64,000 nt of DNA from Pilatotrama ljubarskyi (Eukaryota > Basidiomycota > Agaricomycetes > Polyporales > Polyporaceae), in assembly GCA_022385805.1 (NCBI GenBank), contig MU277684.1, positions 31,333 to 95,332 on the forward strand, written 5' to 3'. Both the position numbers and the translations under genes were made by a program. The notes beneath the pieces were generated by a model. The model was not told where the DNA came from and searched no databases. It was given only the letters and a program-made list of their open reading frames with translations. Shown piece after piece: positions 1-10,817 of the stretch (position 1 is its first letter; the number at the start of each line of letters is the position of its first letter).

Positions 1-21
1 AAGCTCAGACGTGCCAGACGC

Positions 22-575
22 TCAGAGATTTGCAAAAGTACTGATGAGGCTGCTGGCCTGCTTCAGCCCAGGGAACAGATCCTCCTGACGACGGATGCCA
101 CGGGGAACCCATCCTCTGTTCTGCATAATCGATATGCAGTCCATCACCCAATCGCGCGACGTCCACTCCTTGGATTTGACTCTGGGCGCATGTCGTAGGA
201 TACGCTGGACGATGCAGTAGGTCAGCCATGTGACAGATGAGTATGAGCCTGAAGGTAAGCGGCGTGTACGCTCTCTAGGTCGTTGACCTCACTTCGGTTG
301 ATAGTGCCGATACGCACTCCTCCGAGACACCTGGAAGACTCCGCCAAGGGCTCCCTGTCTGACGTTGCGACTATGCACGCGCCCCCGCCATAGTGGTTCT
401 TCAAACGTGGCTTAGCCTGGTACGTGCCGCCCACCAGCTCGTCTTCGTCGACTATGATCACGAGTGCCCAGTCGAGGTTCTCTTCGTCTCCTGCGCCGAA
501 CTCACTAGTCTTGAATTGAGCGACGACGACGGAGTACTCCTCTCGGCCGAGTACTTTGCGGAATGCCTTGGACAT
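22..575 (-). CDS. Small conserved basidiomycete protein of unknown function
   Basis: Two exons, 575-270 and 204-22, give 162 residues in phase 0; the intron 269-205 runs GTACAC to CCAG. The start is the first ATG of the open frame. The protein begins MSKAFRKVLGREEYSVVVAQ, has a hydrophobic WALVIIVDEDE strand, a CLGGVRIGTI segment and a C-terminal KEWTSRDWVMDCI block. This layout (WALVV strand, central VRIG turn, late cysteine/DW motif) recalls small fungal families such as DUF6914, but I name that only as a possible match. No signal peptide or membrane helix is visible. It lies on the same strand as the next two genes, with about 490 bp to the stop of the downstream-numbered membrane protein. 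Function unknown; that the gene is real is fairly likely because both exons stay open and the splice is in phase. Confidence 0.6.
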
Positions 576-1060
576 GATGCGTGTATAGGCTTACAACGTG
601 GCGGTGTGGCGACGAGCCTGATTTCGGGTGGCGAGGAGCAGATGGGAGTATTGCACTTGCGTGCTTGCTTCTGATGCGCGACCCGTGAGCTGCTTATATC
701 GGTGACCGTCTTTATTGTCGCTTGTTCATGGAGACTCATCTGAGCGTAGTCTAAAGAAGCACTGCGTATCTCCATGTGGGCTAAGCCCAAGGCGGTTCGC
801 AAAATTGCAAAGTAGTCGCTGCAGTCGACGAGCCTCCCTTGTTGTTCGCGCCACGCACTTCACACACAAAGCAAAATGTACACGGTCCGTATAGTACAGC
901 AGTACAGTACCTCCACGGCGTCGTAGCGCCCCTCCCTGCCTCGTTGATGCCCAGAGACGGCCAGTGCAGCTGAGCTCTCACGACCACCTGTCTTCAGCCG
1001 CGCTCGCCCCCTCGTGCTCAACATCATCAGACGCCCTGGCAGGGTACGATCAATGAACCC
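576..1060. other. Intergenic spacer
   Basis: No convincing exon chain on either strand. Short open frames here lack splice-compatible neighbours. It separates two minus-strand genes and should hold the promoter of the 22-575 gene and the terminator of the membrane-protein gene. Confidence 0.5.
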
Positions 1061-3300
1061 TTACGAAGGCACGGCCCCTTCAACGTCCGAGCCCGTCGCA
1101 AAGCTCATGCCCATGCTGATGCGGCTCGTATCATCGGAAAAGCATATGGCACGCTGAGGCGATAGACAAGTATCGTGAGCATGCATCATTGTGTCTATGA
1201 GCGGCCACGACATACCTGCGGGATGCGGTACACCATGGAATCTATTCCTCCAGCTTTGCTGATCTCGGGGAGATTGAAGGAGGTGAAGTCGTCCATGAAC
1301 CGATTGTCGATGGACTTCCGGGAGTTCAGTCTGACAGGAAGGTTAGCGTCTTCTTGCACTGGTTATCCGCGAGAATCTCAGGTAAGACGCACACGGCAAG
1401 TACGGAGTTGGCGTAGACTGCGGCCCGAGCCCGAGGTAGTCAGTGCTGCCCTGGGGATCCGTATAATGATGTGGGTGACCTACGCTTCGCTCCGACGATG
1501 CTGATACCGGCGTAAACAAGGTCTCCCGGGAGAATGATCGCCTGCAGTACACGCCGTTCGGGATTAGTGCTGCACGTAAGGTCGAGCGGCAAGGAGTTTT
1601 CTGACAAATATGAAGACAAGGGCGCTGAATATGCTAGCAGGCGTTCGTGTGAGCACGGTGCTCTCAGGCCTGAGTTAAGCAAATCTTGCCAGCTCACCTG
1701 GTGAGGAGACCTAGAGTGCAAGATCAGCGCACCGATACAGAGTAGAGCATGGCAGACTGATGCTACATACCGGTATTGATGGTATACTTGATGAGGATCT
1801 CAAGCGTAGAGTCCGTTCTAGCGACTGTGAGGACAACACCTCTACATCCCAGTGCCGCGGAGATCCACCTCACCTCTTCGACCCAGTGCGACTACGCCGG
1901 AGCACGTAGACTAGAGCGCCGGTCAAAAGTACATCACTTGAGACAGCGAATCCATAGGCAATCGACACAAGCCACTAGGACAGTACGCCGGTAAGTGATG
2001 TATATTGTGCAGGATCGATAGTTCATAACTTACGCTAATTCGCTTGAAGTCCGTGAAGTACCGAAGCGTTGTGAAGCTTGTGCAGAACGGTTCGGTTTGG
2101 GTATCGGGCTTTGTCGAAGAGATCGACGTACCTTTCGATTCCTGCGGCTTGCGAGGGAAATTTTGTATGATTTAGGGCTGACGCGCTCACGCCGGGGACG
2201 CTCCCGCAACGCTTACCGATGTCAAACGCTGCTCGCGTTCGACACCTTGAGAATCTGTGAAATGCACCTTCGAGAGGAAAAACGCACAAAGCCCTGTCAC
2301 CATGGACACAACCTTCGGTATATACTCATCAGTCATGACGTAGGCAAATATGAAGGGATTGAGCGTACCGCGGGGATGACAAGCCATCTGTAGCGAGGTC
2401 CAACTGCACGGAGTCAGTTCTGTCACCGGGGCAGAAGTAAGGGTTATGAGGGCAGGTACCAAAGTATACTCGGTGGGCATAGAAGCTGCTCCAAGTGGCA
2501 TAACGGCCGAGATCAGTATGGACCCTTCCTGAAGCACTCACGCGTTCTGCCCGTTCACATACCTTTGGGATATGAAGATGGTAAAGCCCTGAGTTCGTTG
2601 TTAGGATTGTGTGCCGCAGTAATAATTACAGAAACAGCCTACCGTGATCAAAACGGTGAGCTTGACAATCGAAAAGTATGCTTAGTACAAGGACTGGCGC
2701 GGATGTGGTATATTTTGGACGGACGCACTCTCACAGACCTAGAGGGATTACATTGTATTTGCGAGCGCTGCTCCATACGGTGATTCACTCACCAATGCAA
2801 TTCAAGCAGACCGGCGACGCTGAACGCTTCGGTGATAAGCGAATGGTAGCTAGTGCCGAGGAAGATGAGGCCACGGTACACGAGAGAAACAGCATCATAC
2901 GGCTATTGCGACGCACCCCACTATAGCCCATAGGATACTGTGGAACGTCTCGATCACCCTGAAGAGCTGCGTCAGGCTTGCGGGACCTGGGCGGAGACTG
3001 GGACGTACAGAACAGCAACGACCTGAAGGATGCCAGTGAGCGTCAGACGGATTGGAAAGACCGTACTAGATAAACACTCACGAAACCCTTCAGAAGCGGC
3101 CGATCTTTAGGATACAGCGTGTGGTACTTGTACACTTGGTAGATCTCAACACCATAGAGCCTGAAGGACATTGAGTCCTCTTTGGGAGGGCAAACACGGC
3201 GTGGTACTCACATGGCACCCACGATGTTCCCAATGTACACAGCTCCGATAGTGCTATCCAGCGAAGGGAGTCCCAGCGAAGAGGCAAGGGACGGCGGCAT
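1061..3300 (-). CDS. DUF6534-type multi-pass membrane protein, many exons
   Basis: At least ten short exons join into a typical basidiomycete seven-helix-like membrane protein of this family. Recognisable pieces in order: start ATG at 3300 (MPPSLASSLGLPSLDSTIGA), YIGNIVGAM then LYGVEIYQVYKYHTLYPKDR, VVAVL plus ETFHSILWAIVG, a SLITEAFSVAGLLELHW segment, SSFYAHRVYF, FTTLRYFTDFKRI, VSIAYGFAVSSDVLLTGALV followed by YVLRRSRTGSKR, ARTDSTLEILIKYTINTG, IILPGDLVYAGISIVGAKL, YANSVLAVLNSRKSIDNRF, and a tail ending GSDVEGAVPS with TAA at 1061-1063. The order H-Y-P-x-D, Y-A-x-R-V, S-R-T-G and A-x-L-N-S-R-K matches the family. Role unknown; the family is inferred to sit in a membrane. The exon near 1600-1690 does not join in frame as I read it (see findings), and the exon after SSFYAHRVYF is not fully resolved. 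Confidence 0.75.
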
Positions 3301-4243
3301 GGCTGGTCAGTGACAAGGGTCGAGTCGATGCACGAGGCCGAGGCGGATGTGCTCTCCCGCTTTGGTGGAGCTGGGCTGCTTCGCTTTATAGGCAACCCGT
3401 AGGAAGGCACCATGCGGAACAGAGATCCGGAAGACAGGTATTCTGCGGTTTCTCAAGATGGTCCAACAGATCGGGTCGGGAACGCTACCGCAGAACGACA
3501 GACGCGACGCAGGGAAGGTCAAATAGCCGACCGAAGTCCAGTGCTGCTCGTGCTTCAGTCGATTCGTGAGTTGTTCTCAGAGCCCCTCACACTAGGACTG
3601 AGCCGGATGATTAGGCATTCACCTCAGTTACTGCTGAGTCGAGAGTGACCTACGCCAATCTCAAGGGAGTGGAATCGCTGAGGTTCCGAGTCCCGTAGCC
3701 TACCAGGCCCCCAGGCCGCCTTCGGACAAGCTTCCCGCGCTATTCACAGCTCTCTTCCATGCTCGATGTACCCGACGACTGTTGCAGCCACGCCGAAGCT
3801 TGGAAGATGATCAGCAGCCATACCCAGAACCGCCGCAGACACAGGGTTCCCGTCAATCATACGTCAGACCTGGACGTACCGCCGATACCCGAGGTGAAAG
3901 GTCACCATTCACTTCTTGATTGCGGTCGCCTTCGCCACTCGAAGTATACGACTCGCATGGCGGAACATCATCTCAATCAATAGGCGACTTCCAGATGGCT
4001 CAGAGCGCACACGGATAAGAATACGCTGGCAAAGCCATCGTTGGTGAGATGTCCGTACTCCGGGAACAGTAGCTGTGATTAACGCACGGTCCATCATGAC
4101 CTCGGCGGGGGGTATTGGCGAGTAGAGCCCAGACATATGACTGCACATCTCAGACGAAAACAATCTGAGCATGTTCAACCATCTATCGATATATGTCGAT
4201 GTCAAGCGATCGTCGAAAACAGTGATCGCCTTCATCATGTCGT
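3301..4243. other. Intergenic region between membrane protein and sugar transporter
   Basis: Holds the promoter of the DUF6534-type gene and the 3' end of the transporter gene, both on the minus strand. A 78-codon open frame at 3412-3648 (+) has no recognisable content and no splice partners. Nothing else supported. Confidence 0.5.
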
Positions 4244-6290
4244 TCAGAGCTGGCTGTGCTCTACGTGAAGCGCGCTCTCCTTGTCGCTCGCGCTGTTCGG
4301 GATAGGTACCCTGTTCTCGTGTACCTCCTCCTCTATGCGCTTTTGCTGCTCCTCGCGGATCTTGTCGCCCTCGAACACTGCATACCCCATTCAGCCCTCC
4401 AGGGTGTGCGGAGAAGAGGGGTAGAGACTTACAGAAAGCGAGCTCTTCCAGCGTGCGATTCGATGTCTCAGGGAAGAGGAACCAGACGAAGGCGACCTCG
4501 AAGAGAAGGAAGATGCAGTAGGAGATGTAGTACTTCCAGCCCGCGTTCGCGATGCCGATCGGGTTGACAAACTGGTTGAAGAAGCCTGCCGCGCGGCCCC
4601 ACCACTGGAACACAGCGATACCCTTCGCACGAGCGTGGTACGGGAAGAGCTCCACGAGGTAGGCTGTAGAGCACGATTGTCAGACTGAGTTGCAGCCACG
4701 CATGCAGCCGAGCACGTACTGTAGGTGAGCGCGTTGAAGCCCATGTTGTATGCAGGACTGTAAAGGAAGATGAATCTGCACGCGGAAGACAGTCAGTCAG
4801 GGCCTCACTTGGGATGTTACTGTATGTAAGGTCACATACGCAATTACAGCGCGCGATGCTGCTTGATTTCCGTTGATCGAATATTGCGCGCTTGCGATTG
4901 TCCATCCGGTGAAGATCATCGTGAGCGCAATCGTGCAAGTGAGGTACGCCGAGCGTCGCCGCATCTTCGGGACCGTCAGAGCGAGAGACACAGCGTTCAC
5001 AAAGCCCCAGCACGTCATAGCGAGGTTGATGAGGTTCTTCGTACGGTCGTCGTGGATGCCAACGTTGTCGAGGATGCGAGCCAGGAAGTACGACGTGAGG
5101 CCGTTACCCGACCACTGGGTGGCAAGCCCGAGGAACGAGCAGATGAGTAGCCGCCTGCGCATTCCCGGAGCGGAGACGAGCTCCTTCCAGCCCCCCTTGG
5201 CCTGTTCCTTCTCGAGCGCGAGTGTCGTCTCGATCTCGGCATACTCGAGCTTCACTAACTCGGAATTGAGGTCACCTTCGGCGTGGTACTTGGCGAGTAT
5301 CGCATATGCTTCCTCGCCGCGACCTTTGGAGACCAGCCATCTGTGCTCTCCATCAGCATACTGATACTATGCCATAATAACCAAGCTATCGCACCTTGGG
5401 GACTCCGGTAGGAACCACATGAAGATGAGTTGCAGCCCACTTGGAATGACTTGGAGGATGGACGGGATGCGCCAACTCCAGTTATTGGGCATCTCGAAAG
5501 TACCGAGAGTGACTCCTGCGGCAACGATGGCGCCTATGTTGTCCCTGTGGTAAGCAAGTGATACGAGGGTCAATGAAAGAATACTCACCGATGAACCAGG
5601 ACGCATTGAAGAGAGAACCGATCCGTGCACGTTCCTTCGGGTACGCAAGCTCGCCAATCATGGACGACGCTGCGACGATCGCAAACGGGATTCCGAGTCC
5701 CAGTAAGAATCGACCGATGACAAACATTGCGACTGGGAAAGCAGGCATAAGCTCTTACAGAATCATGGGGCAAGACCGATATCAGAACGTACAATCCTGT
5801 GACGCCGTCTGCAGCGCAGCGCCAATGACCATGATGATACTGCCGAAGATGATTGCCCACCGCCGTCCGAAGCGGTCGGTGACCAGGGGCACAATGGGGA
5901 GGGAGCATATTGAGCCCAAGGAATACAGTGCGGACAGGAGACCCAAGATCGTGGAACGCGGGTGACCGAAGACTGTTGGAGAGCGTGAGACAAGGATGAG
6001 GGTTGTCAACACAGAAGTACTGACACGCATCCCAGGCAGGAACGGCTTGCAGACCATTCATCATCGACGAGTCAAACCTTGACCGATGGAAAAGCATTAG
6101 CCTTCGCATGACCGATATGAAAGCTGGATACAGCTCACCCGCTCGTCATTTCGATCCCGATACACGTCGGGAACATGAGAATGTACAGCATGCGTAAATT
6201 ACGCTTCTTGTACCACGGAACCTTGTCCTGTAGTATATGCCTGTTGATGGGACTGTCGTCTCCAGTGCCAGGACCATTGCCGAGTGCCAT
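4244..6290 (-). CDS. MFS sugar transporter (hexose/lactose permease type)
   Basis: Proton-coupled uptake of a mono- or disaccharide across the plasma membrane is the expected role of this major-facilitator sugar porter family. The start at 6290 gives MALGNGPGTGDDSP followed by YKKRNLRMLYILMFPTCIGI (helix 1). Then come MNGLQAVPAWDAFFGHPRST (junction 6-nt donor GTCAGT), the VTDRFGRRWAI loop, GRFLLGLGIPFAIVAASSMI with ELAYPKERARIGSLFNASWF, NNWSWRIPSILQVIPSGLQ, WFLPESPR, YFLARILDNVGIHDDRTKNL, VELFPYHARAKGIAVFQWWG, and the C-terminal PETSNRTLEELAF signature. The last exon encodes a hydrophilic tail EGDKIREEQQKRIEEEVHEN and stops at 4244-4246. At least six introns, all short. Roughly 530 residues, normal for the family. 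R-x-G-R-R and PESPR/PETSxRTLEE motifs are all intact. Substrate cannot be read from sequence; lactose-permease-like annotation is common for close fungal relatives. Confidence 0.9.
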
Positions 6291-7964
6291 CTCGTCCCAA
6301 ATGAAACTGTGTGAGAGGGGGTAAAGGAGAAAGCAGCGATCCGAAGGTGGAGGGGCTCGGAGTCTCCCAATCCATCGCAGTGGCATATATATCTCCCTGC
6401 ACATGATTCCTCATGTGCAGCGGGCGGGCTATGTCCTACGAGCGCAATTCAAATTTCAGAAGAGTATCATCAGCATTGCGGCCTGAGACTCCTCAGCCAC
6501 GATACGCACTGTGGAAGCACTTCTCGTAACTGATCCATGGAAACTCCGGGGATAATTCTTGGCATTCAAATTCTGCGTGGGCGGTAGCGTGGAGGCCACT
6601 CGCCAATGCAAGGCTAGCGCAGGCAGTTCGTGCCAGTGATGGGAGCGGTCTGTTGACGTCGATGGGGCGTGCTAATTTCGCTCCTATCGTAGAAGCTCTC
6701 TGGATGCCCGCGGAAGAGAAGCGCTGCGAAAGATGCAATCGCGAGAGATCGTCCCAAGGTCATGGGAGAGGAACCGGGGAAAGGTCGGCAAAGGGCTGTG
6801 TCGCTCGGACCCACCAAGTGGCTGCTTGGCATTGGCGATTGAGCCATTCAATGCCCGCGCGCGCGTAGAGGGGGCGGTAAACTCCCTACTAACCCGCTTC
6901 TGGGACCCAAAGCTTTGTGCGAGTCTCTCGAGAACACGAAGTCTATCACTACCCCGCACTTCGTCAGGGGGTGGGGAAGCAAGCAGCGAAAGCAGTCTGG
7001 GTCACGGTGGTGGAAGATTGTGAGGAACACCGTGTGCAAAACGTCTTCCGCCCACTGGAAGATAGGCGGGATCACGACCAGGCATCAGGGTTCCGGCAGC
7101 TACTAGTGCTGGAGCGACAAGGAAGTACATGAGCTCACGAAGATCGGCATGAGCGCAGCCGAGGCGTAACTGGAAGGATCTGCTCACCAGTACTATACAT
7201 AGATGATCGCCACCCTGAACAATTCCCAAACCGCAGCGAGTCAGGAAATGCGTCGGCCTTCACCCCAGAGGCTTCGGAAACATCGCTGAGGCATATTGGG
7301 TCCCCGCTGTATGAACGCATGACGGAGAGAGCATGCCGCTTATCTCGAAGGTGAGAGGTAAGCGGACGTTGACTCTATAGCTTGGACTGAAGGGGACGCC
7401 AATCCAACCGCATAAGTACTGGCGACCTAGAAATATTCTGACAGATGGCGAGCATCCGATTTGAAGACATCTGAAGGACAGGGTATGCTTGCTCATCAGA
7501 ATATACCATGCCGCTACAGCCATGACCTAGGCTGCCAAAGTCATCGTCGAAATTCATTCTGGCCTGAATCCGGCGTCGTACTTGGGGAATAGAGCGAATC
7601 ACTGCTCACTGACGCGTGTACTACACACCTTGTGATGACGCAGCAGACATAGCGTCAGAGCTGACCCCGGTAAGCAGTCAGGCTTCCTTCATTCAGATCA
7701 TCTCGTACGATAACAGCGGCCTGCTGCAGGAGGCAACGTAAGAGTGCTGTCGGCGCAGCTAATGTCGGTGGAATGTAGGAGTGAAGGTGAGAATTGCCAT
7801 ATCGGGCGGCGCATGTCGTTTAGCATGGGCGCCTACGGGCTGTACTCGGACGCCACAACGCCTCCTCCTCGTCTTTCTAAGCCACCATCTCTTGATCCTC
7901 CCTTTCTCGTCGCACAGGAAAGCTACACCTTCGGGCTTCTTCTATCCTAGCCGAATCACTCAAG
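6291..7964. other. Unresolved 1.7-kb stretch
   Basis: No confident gene. The minus strand has several short exon-like frames (around 6480-6850 and 7000-7600) with plausible splice signals, including a hydrophobic segment near 7460-7530, but I could not join them into a protein of a known family. It contains the promoter of the sugar transporter on its left side and of the NEDD8 gene on its right. Possible decayed gene(s). Confidence 0.35.
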
Positions 7965-8480
7965 ATGATGATCAAGGTCAAGGTCAGCTAGGGCTCTCAA
8001 CGCAGATTGATATCGAGCAATGCCACTGACCGCGCTCACGTCGCATAGACACTCACGGGCAAGGAGGTATGCTGATCTGCTCCACCGCAACGCGCGGTGC
8101 GGAAATGCTATGCTTCGAAAGCTCAAAGGGCCTATCTCTACATAGATCGAGCTTGATATCGACCCCGAGGATCCCGTGCGTATGACCTTCATACTACCTC
8201 GGACGCGTTCTCATATACTCGTGCGCTCGACGATGTTCTGCGGCATATAGGTATCCCGCATCAAAGAGAAAGTCGAGGAACAATCTGGTGTTCCCCCACC
8301 GCAGCAGCGATTGATCTACGCCGGCAGGCAGATGTACGTCCACGTTCGGAGCCGTCCTGGGCACAGTCACCTCATCGAAATCCTGCGCTTAGGGCCGACG
8401 ACAAGCTCGTGAAGGAGTTCAACATCGCGGCGGGTGCAGTACTACATCTAGTTCTTGCCCTTCGTGGTGGCGCGTGCTAG
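7965..8480 (+). CDS. RUB1: NEDD8/RUB1 ubiquitin-like modifier precursor
   Basis: A complete ubiquitin-like modifier assembled from five exons: 7965-7982, 8049-8066, 8146-8175, 8251-8333 and 8393-8480 (18, 18, 30, 83 and 88 nt), all with GT-AG introns and matching phases, giving 78 residues. The exons encode [42 protein letters not shown] then LIYAGRQ, and [20 protein letters not shown] ending LALRGGAC. Alanine before L-R-G-G (LALRGG, not LRLRGG) is the residue that separates NEDD8 from ubiquitin. The two residues after the Gly-Gly must be cleaved to mature it. In the cell it is joined to cullins by the APPBP1-UBA3/UBC12 cascade and activates cullin-RING ligases. TLTGK, [11 protein letters not shown] and the C-terminal diglycine are all intact. 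It converges with STS1, about 400 bp away. Its tiny exons make it easy for gene callers to miss. Confidence 0.95.
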
Positions 8481-8878
8481 TGGTGAGTGAGTTTCTGTGC
8501 GAGTCCGGATAATGATTTCATAATGCACCCTACCCTTGCCCCCAGTGCCGCACTCCCTCGTACTCTGGAAGAAGTTACTGCGCAAGGTCGACAGAAGACA
8601 GGATATTGTACTACTTTGCAGTGCGTTGTACTTATGTTAGATGACTGCGTCTTGCAATCGCTTTCCCGCTTTCATACACATGCATGTCCTCCCGGCACTT
8701 GCATTTCGTTCGCCGGAGCTGATGCAATTGTCGGAGGAGGGGCGGGAGAATCAAATATCTCGAGCACTGGATGGAGGAGTCATCTATGCGTTGTTTCTAC
8801 TTGTGGACACCACAGTGCAACAGAACACGACATCTAGCTACGTGTACCATGTATGGGCCAGCCCGCGCTGAAGAACTC
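8481..8878. other. Convergent 3' spacer between NEDD8 and STS1
   Basis: Shared 3' flank of two convergent genes. Short plus-strand frames at 8487-8871 overlap the expected untranslated regions and show no family features. Confidence 0.5.
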
Positions 8879-10129
8879 TCAGGCCGCACTTGGTCGTGCT
8901 AGTCGCTCTATGAGATGGACCTGTACGTCCTCCAGACGGTTCTTGGGGTTCCGCTTCGTCCTTGGCAAAAGCTGAACCCGCCGGGTCCTCTGAACCTCCA
9001 AGCCCCGGTCTCCGAAGTATCTGCCTGCCTCGAAGCTCCAGTTGTCCACGCAACGCGGCCAAAAGGCTATGCTCTGGAGATACTCCTGCAATTGACCATC
9101 GACCTCTGGCCCGAAGGAAGGGATGCGCTTCAGTCCCTGAATGTATCGCTGGACCAGGTCGTTGTGGAAGTCGGTTACCCAGACCATCGCGCCGTCCAAG
9201 TCGACGTTGAGCTCGCGCATGACGACTGTGAGGAGGTTGTATTGGTCGTTCTCGGTCGCTTGTTCTCTATTGTACGACAGTACATCCTACGCAATCGGTA
9301 AGATTCAGTATCATCCGGAGGCGGCTCAGAACTGAAGGCAAACCGGCGCACGTTGATAGTTGTAATCATGTCCACGATGATTGTGCGAAGCTCGTCAATT
9401 TGCGGGTGAGTGAATGCCTTGTCCGGGATGCTCAGATGCATCTCGCAGGGGAAAAACGAAGGAAAGCCGCCATTGTTATCCCGGCGAATCTTGATGAATT
9501 CATCGATGGAGCGTGTAACCCCGCTGCACCGATCTCCTGCCTGCATAGTGATGGACTCCATCCAGTCCGTGAAGTCTTTGAGGAAGTGAGAGGTTGCCCC
9601 TGGCGTCGCCATCGGCAGGCTGCGCTCCGCGAATCTAGAGTAGTGGTGAGTAGGACGTGGGGAGGAGAGTTAGCCGGACTGACTGCCTCACGATCTCGCC
9701 CAGGACGATCTCTCCAGAGGGGCGCGGCTTCTGTGGATGGTGCACGGCGTCGATGACAATGTCAGCCATCTCCCTGGCGGCAGGCGCAGCCTCTACGTCC
9801 GTATACTCGTCGATGGCGAAGAAGAGGTTCATTAGGTCCGTGCCCGTCCTCAAAGCCTCTTTGTTTCCCGTGGCACATCAGCGGTCAGTGTTGGCTTCTT
9901 CATCCCGAGACAGCCGCAACATACCTCGAGACGCATCAGGATACCCGAGGGCTGCAAGTAGTCCGAAATCGCACTTCTCGAACGCGTGCTGGGACTCGGG
10001 CGTGAAGGGCGCGAACGACTTGAGCCATGCGTTGGACTCTGCGGAGACTTCCTCGTAGAGGGGATGCAGCCTGCGTGGCCACGGCCAATTGGCCATAAAG
10101 TCCGGGAGGTGGAGGACTCGCTGAGACAT
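8879..10129 (-). CDS. Sesquiterpene synthase STS1 (intact)
   Basis: Class I terpene cyclase turning farnesyl diphosphate into a sesquiterpene. Four exons, 10129-9925, 9858-9684, 9634-9352 and 9286-8879, join in phase to 356 residues. The N-terminus has [20 protein letters not shown] and [19 protein letters not shown]. The Asp-rich metal motif is DEYTD at residues 85-89. The second metal motif NDVLSYNRE spans the exon 3/4 junction at residues 221-229, with Asn, Ser and Glu all in place. The conserved Arg-Tyr pair is in [15 protein letters not shown] near the C-terminus. Length and the F-M-A-N-W-P-W-P-R-R start are typical of Agaricomycete synthases, and resemble the 1,11-cyclising (protoilludene-type) group; the product itself is not predictable. 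A TATA-like CTTATAGC (minus strand) lies about 95 nt upstream. Tandem with STS2 in the same direction. Confidence 0.95.
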
Positions 10130-10817
10130 GTGCGGGCTCTTCTGTCGCGGTCCAATGGATTCGGGTATGCGATCCAGCAGACGTCCAGGATTGCTGACGA
10201 GCCCAGGCTCATCCCCTTGACCCGGGCTATAAGCTAGTAGAGGGCTGCTGCGCGCCCCACCTCGAACGCCCAGGGCGACGTACCATACGATGCGACGCCG
10301 CCGGAACCATTCTGCGCCCATCCAACGCCACTCATCGGCTGCGAGTCCACATCCTGGCCGCTGCGAGCCTTCCAACGCGGGAGCGTGTGGGAGTGGGACA
10401 AAGCCATTGCCTGAACGCCGATTTATACTACTCTAGTATGCAGGGCACTGGGACTATCGAAGGAGGCCTAGTACATACCTCGATGCTGCTACCGCTTGCT
10501 GGAAGCAATCCGTTATGTGACCCTCCCTCACGGTGCGCCGTAGAAAATATGCTGCGCAGCGAAGCCTCGACTTTGACGGCTCGGCGCCACGGCGATTGAG
10601 GAGAGCGCCTGGCACCGGCCACGGGCTTACGGTTGATTGAGAGAACGACTCGGAGAAACGCCCCTCAGGCGCCGGGCGCAGACACTGGAACACGAGGAAC
10701 ACCTATGCCCGGAATTGTCATAACAGCGTGATAGAACTGGCCATTCGGCTGACACGCGATCTACACTTTGTGAGCCGGTGAGGACTGAAGGAATCTCAGG
10801 CTGTAATGGATTGCGTA
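10130..10817. other. Spacer between STS1 and STS2
   Basis: Promoter region of STS1 and 3' end of STS2. Short open frames at 10387-10702 are unsupported. No P450 or other tailoring gene is present between the two synthases. Confidence 0.5.

Noticed and set aside
6480..6850. Start of a secreted TAP-like alpha/beta hydrolase (signal-like MTLGRSLAIASFAALLF; later FPWISYEKCF)
   Set aside because: The pieces do not join in one frame and no catalytic region follows; similarity is too weak to call.
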